Assembly: GCF_900078705.1 (NCBI RefSeq) | Contig: NZ_FKIF01000002.1 | Coordinates: 992,001-1,056,000, forward strand | Origin: Bordetella ansorpii | GTDB lineage: Bacteria > Pseudomonadota > Gammaproteobacteria > Burkholderiales > Burkholderiaceae_B | Length of the DNA stretch: 64,000 nucleotides | Reading direction: 5' to 3' | Shown here: positions 63,899 through 64,000 of the stretch, in pieces | Layout: each line of letters begins with the position of its first letter | Position numbering within the stretch: position 1 is the stretch's first letter | Position numbers and translations under genes: made by a program | The notes under the pieces: generated by a model | The model's database searches: none | What the model saw: only the letters and a program-made list of their open reading frames with translations | Told to the model about the DNA's origin: nothing

Positions 63899-64000
63899 AT
63901 GTCCCGAATCCATATCTCCCGGTTCATTGCCGCGGCGCTGATTGCCGTCTCGGGCGTTGCCTTGCTGGCAACCACCTTCGACGCAGAAGCCCGCCGCGCG
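63899..64000 (+). CDS. Start of a secreted or membrane protein (partial; possibly Tim44-domain)
   Basis: Only 34 codons are present before the window ends. The peptide begins MSRIHISRFIAAALIAVSG, a signal or membrane segment, and ends DAEARR. In Bordetella-type genomes, as I recall, ubiE is followed by a Tim44-domain protein with a very similar start (signal then an EAKR/EARR junction), which is the basis for the guess. An AT-rich stretch with TTGTAAGATT at about 63814-63823 may carry its promoter. Confidence 0.5.
   Translation, partial: MSRIHISRFIAAALIAVSGVALLATTFDAEARRA

Overview
The window is high-GC chromosomal DNA of a betaproteobacterium, most likely an Alcaligenaceae member (Bordetella/Achromobacter type). 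The evidence is the gene content: a Bug-type periplasmic binding protein, a MexF-like efflux operon with a LysR regulator, a cyoABCD operon beside a RegB/RegA-type pair, pxpBCA, serA, phoBR, and ubiE followed by a short secreted-protein start. I recognise families from the protein sequences only; no database was searched.

Layout. 1-3.7 kb: the end of a FecR-like anti-sigma factor, a FecA-like TonB-dependent receptor and a PepSY membrane protein (iron uptake). 3.8-11.8 kb: thpR, then a tripartite RND efflux operon on the minus strand whose outer-membrane factor carries a frameshift, with a divergent LysR gene. 12-14 kb: an AI-2E family membrane protein and a phytanoyl-CoA-dioxygenase-like protein. 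14.2-20.4 kb: a FadR-type regulator leading a complete peptide/nickel-type ABC transporter operon. 20.4-22.6 kb: a LysR gene divergent from D-tartrate dehydratase. 22.7-28.7 kb: a RegB/RegA-like redox two-component pair followed by cyoABCD, with conspicuous dyads between them. 28.8-33.2 kb: an IclR-controlled catabolic group (Bug protein, CoA-transferase, TauD-like dioxygenase) marked by two copies of one operator. 33.2-35.6 kb: an MFS transporter and a 3-hydroxyisobutyrate-dehydrogenase-like enzyme.

35.6-50.5 kb is a defence island: a complete type I-E CRISPR-Cas system (cas3-cas8e-cas11-cas7-cas5-cas6e-cas1-cas2) with three arrays of 28, 2 and 13 repeats, all on the plus strand and each preceded by a related AT-rich leader. 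An IS5-family element lies next to array 2, and a nucleotidyltransferase-like gene pair lies between arrays 2 and 3. 50.7-54.4 kb: a PaoABC-like molybdenum aldehyde oxidoreductase. 54.6-64 kb: a PAP2 protein, 5-oxoprolinase genes pxpBCA, a VOC protein with a divergent LysR gene, serA, phoRB, ubiE and a truncated secreted-protein gene.

The most unusual signal is in the 339-base gap between cas3 and cas8e. Two degenerate I-E repeats on the minus strand flank a 21-nt guide-like sequence. That guide matches, 16 of 21 with a nearly perfect seed, a site 68 bases away that has an AAG PAM and lies upstream of cas8e. Three of the five mismatches fall at positions 6, 12 and 18, which Cascade does not read. 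This looks like a CreR/CreA-type mini-CRISPR RNA that would direct Cascade to repress its own operon, possibly together with a 32-residue hydrophobic peptide encoded immediately before cas8e.
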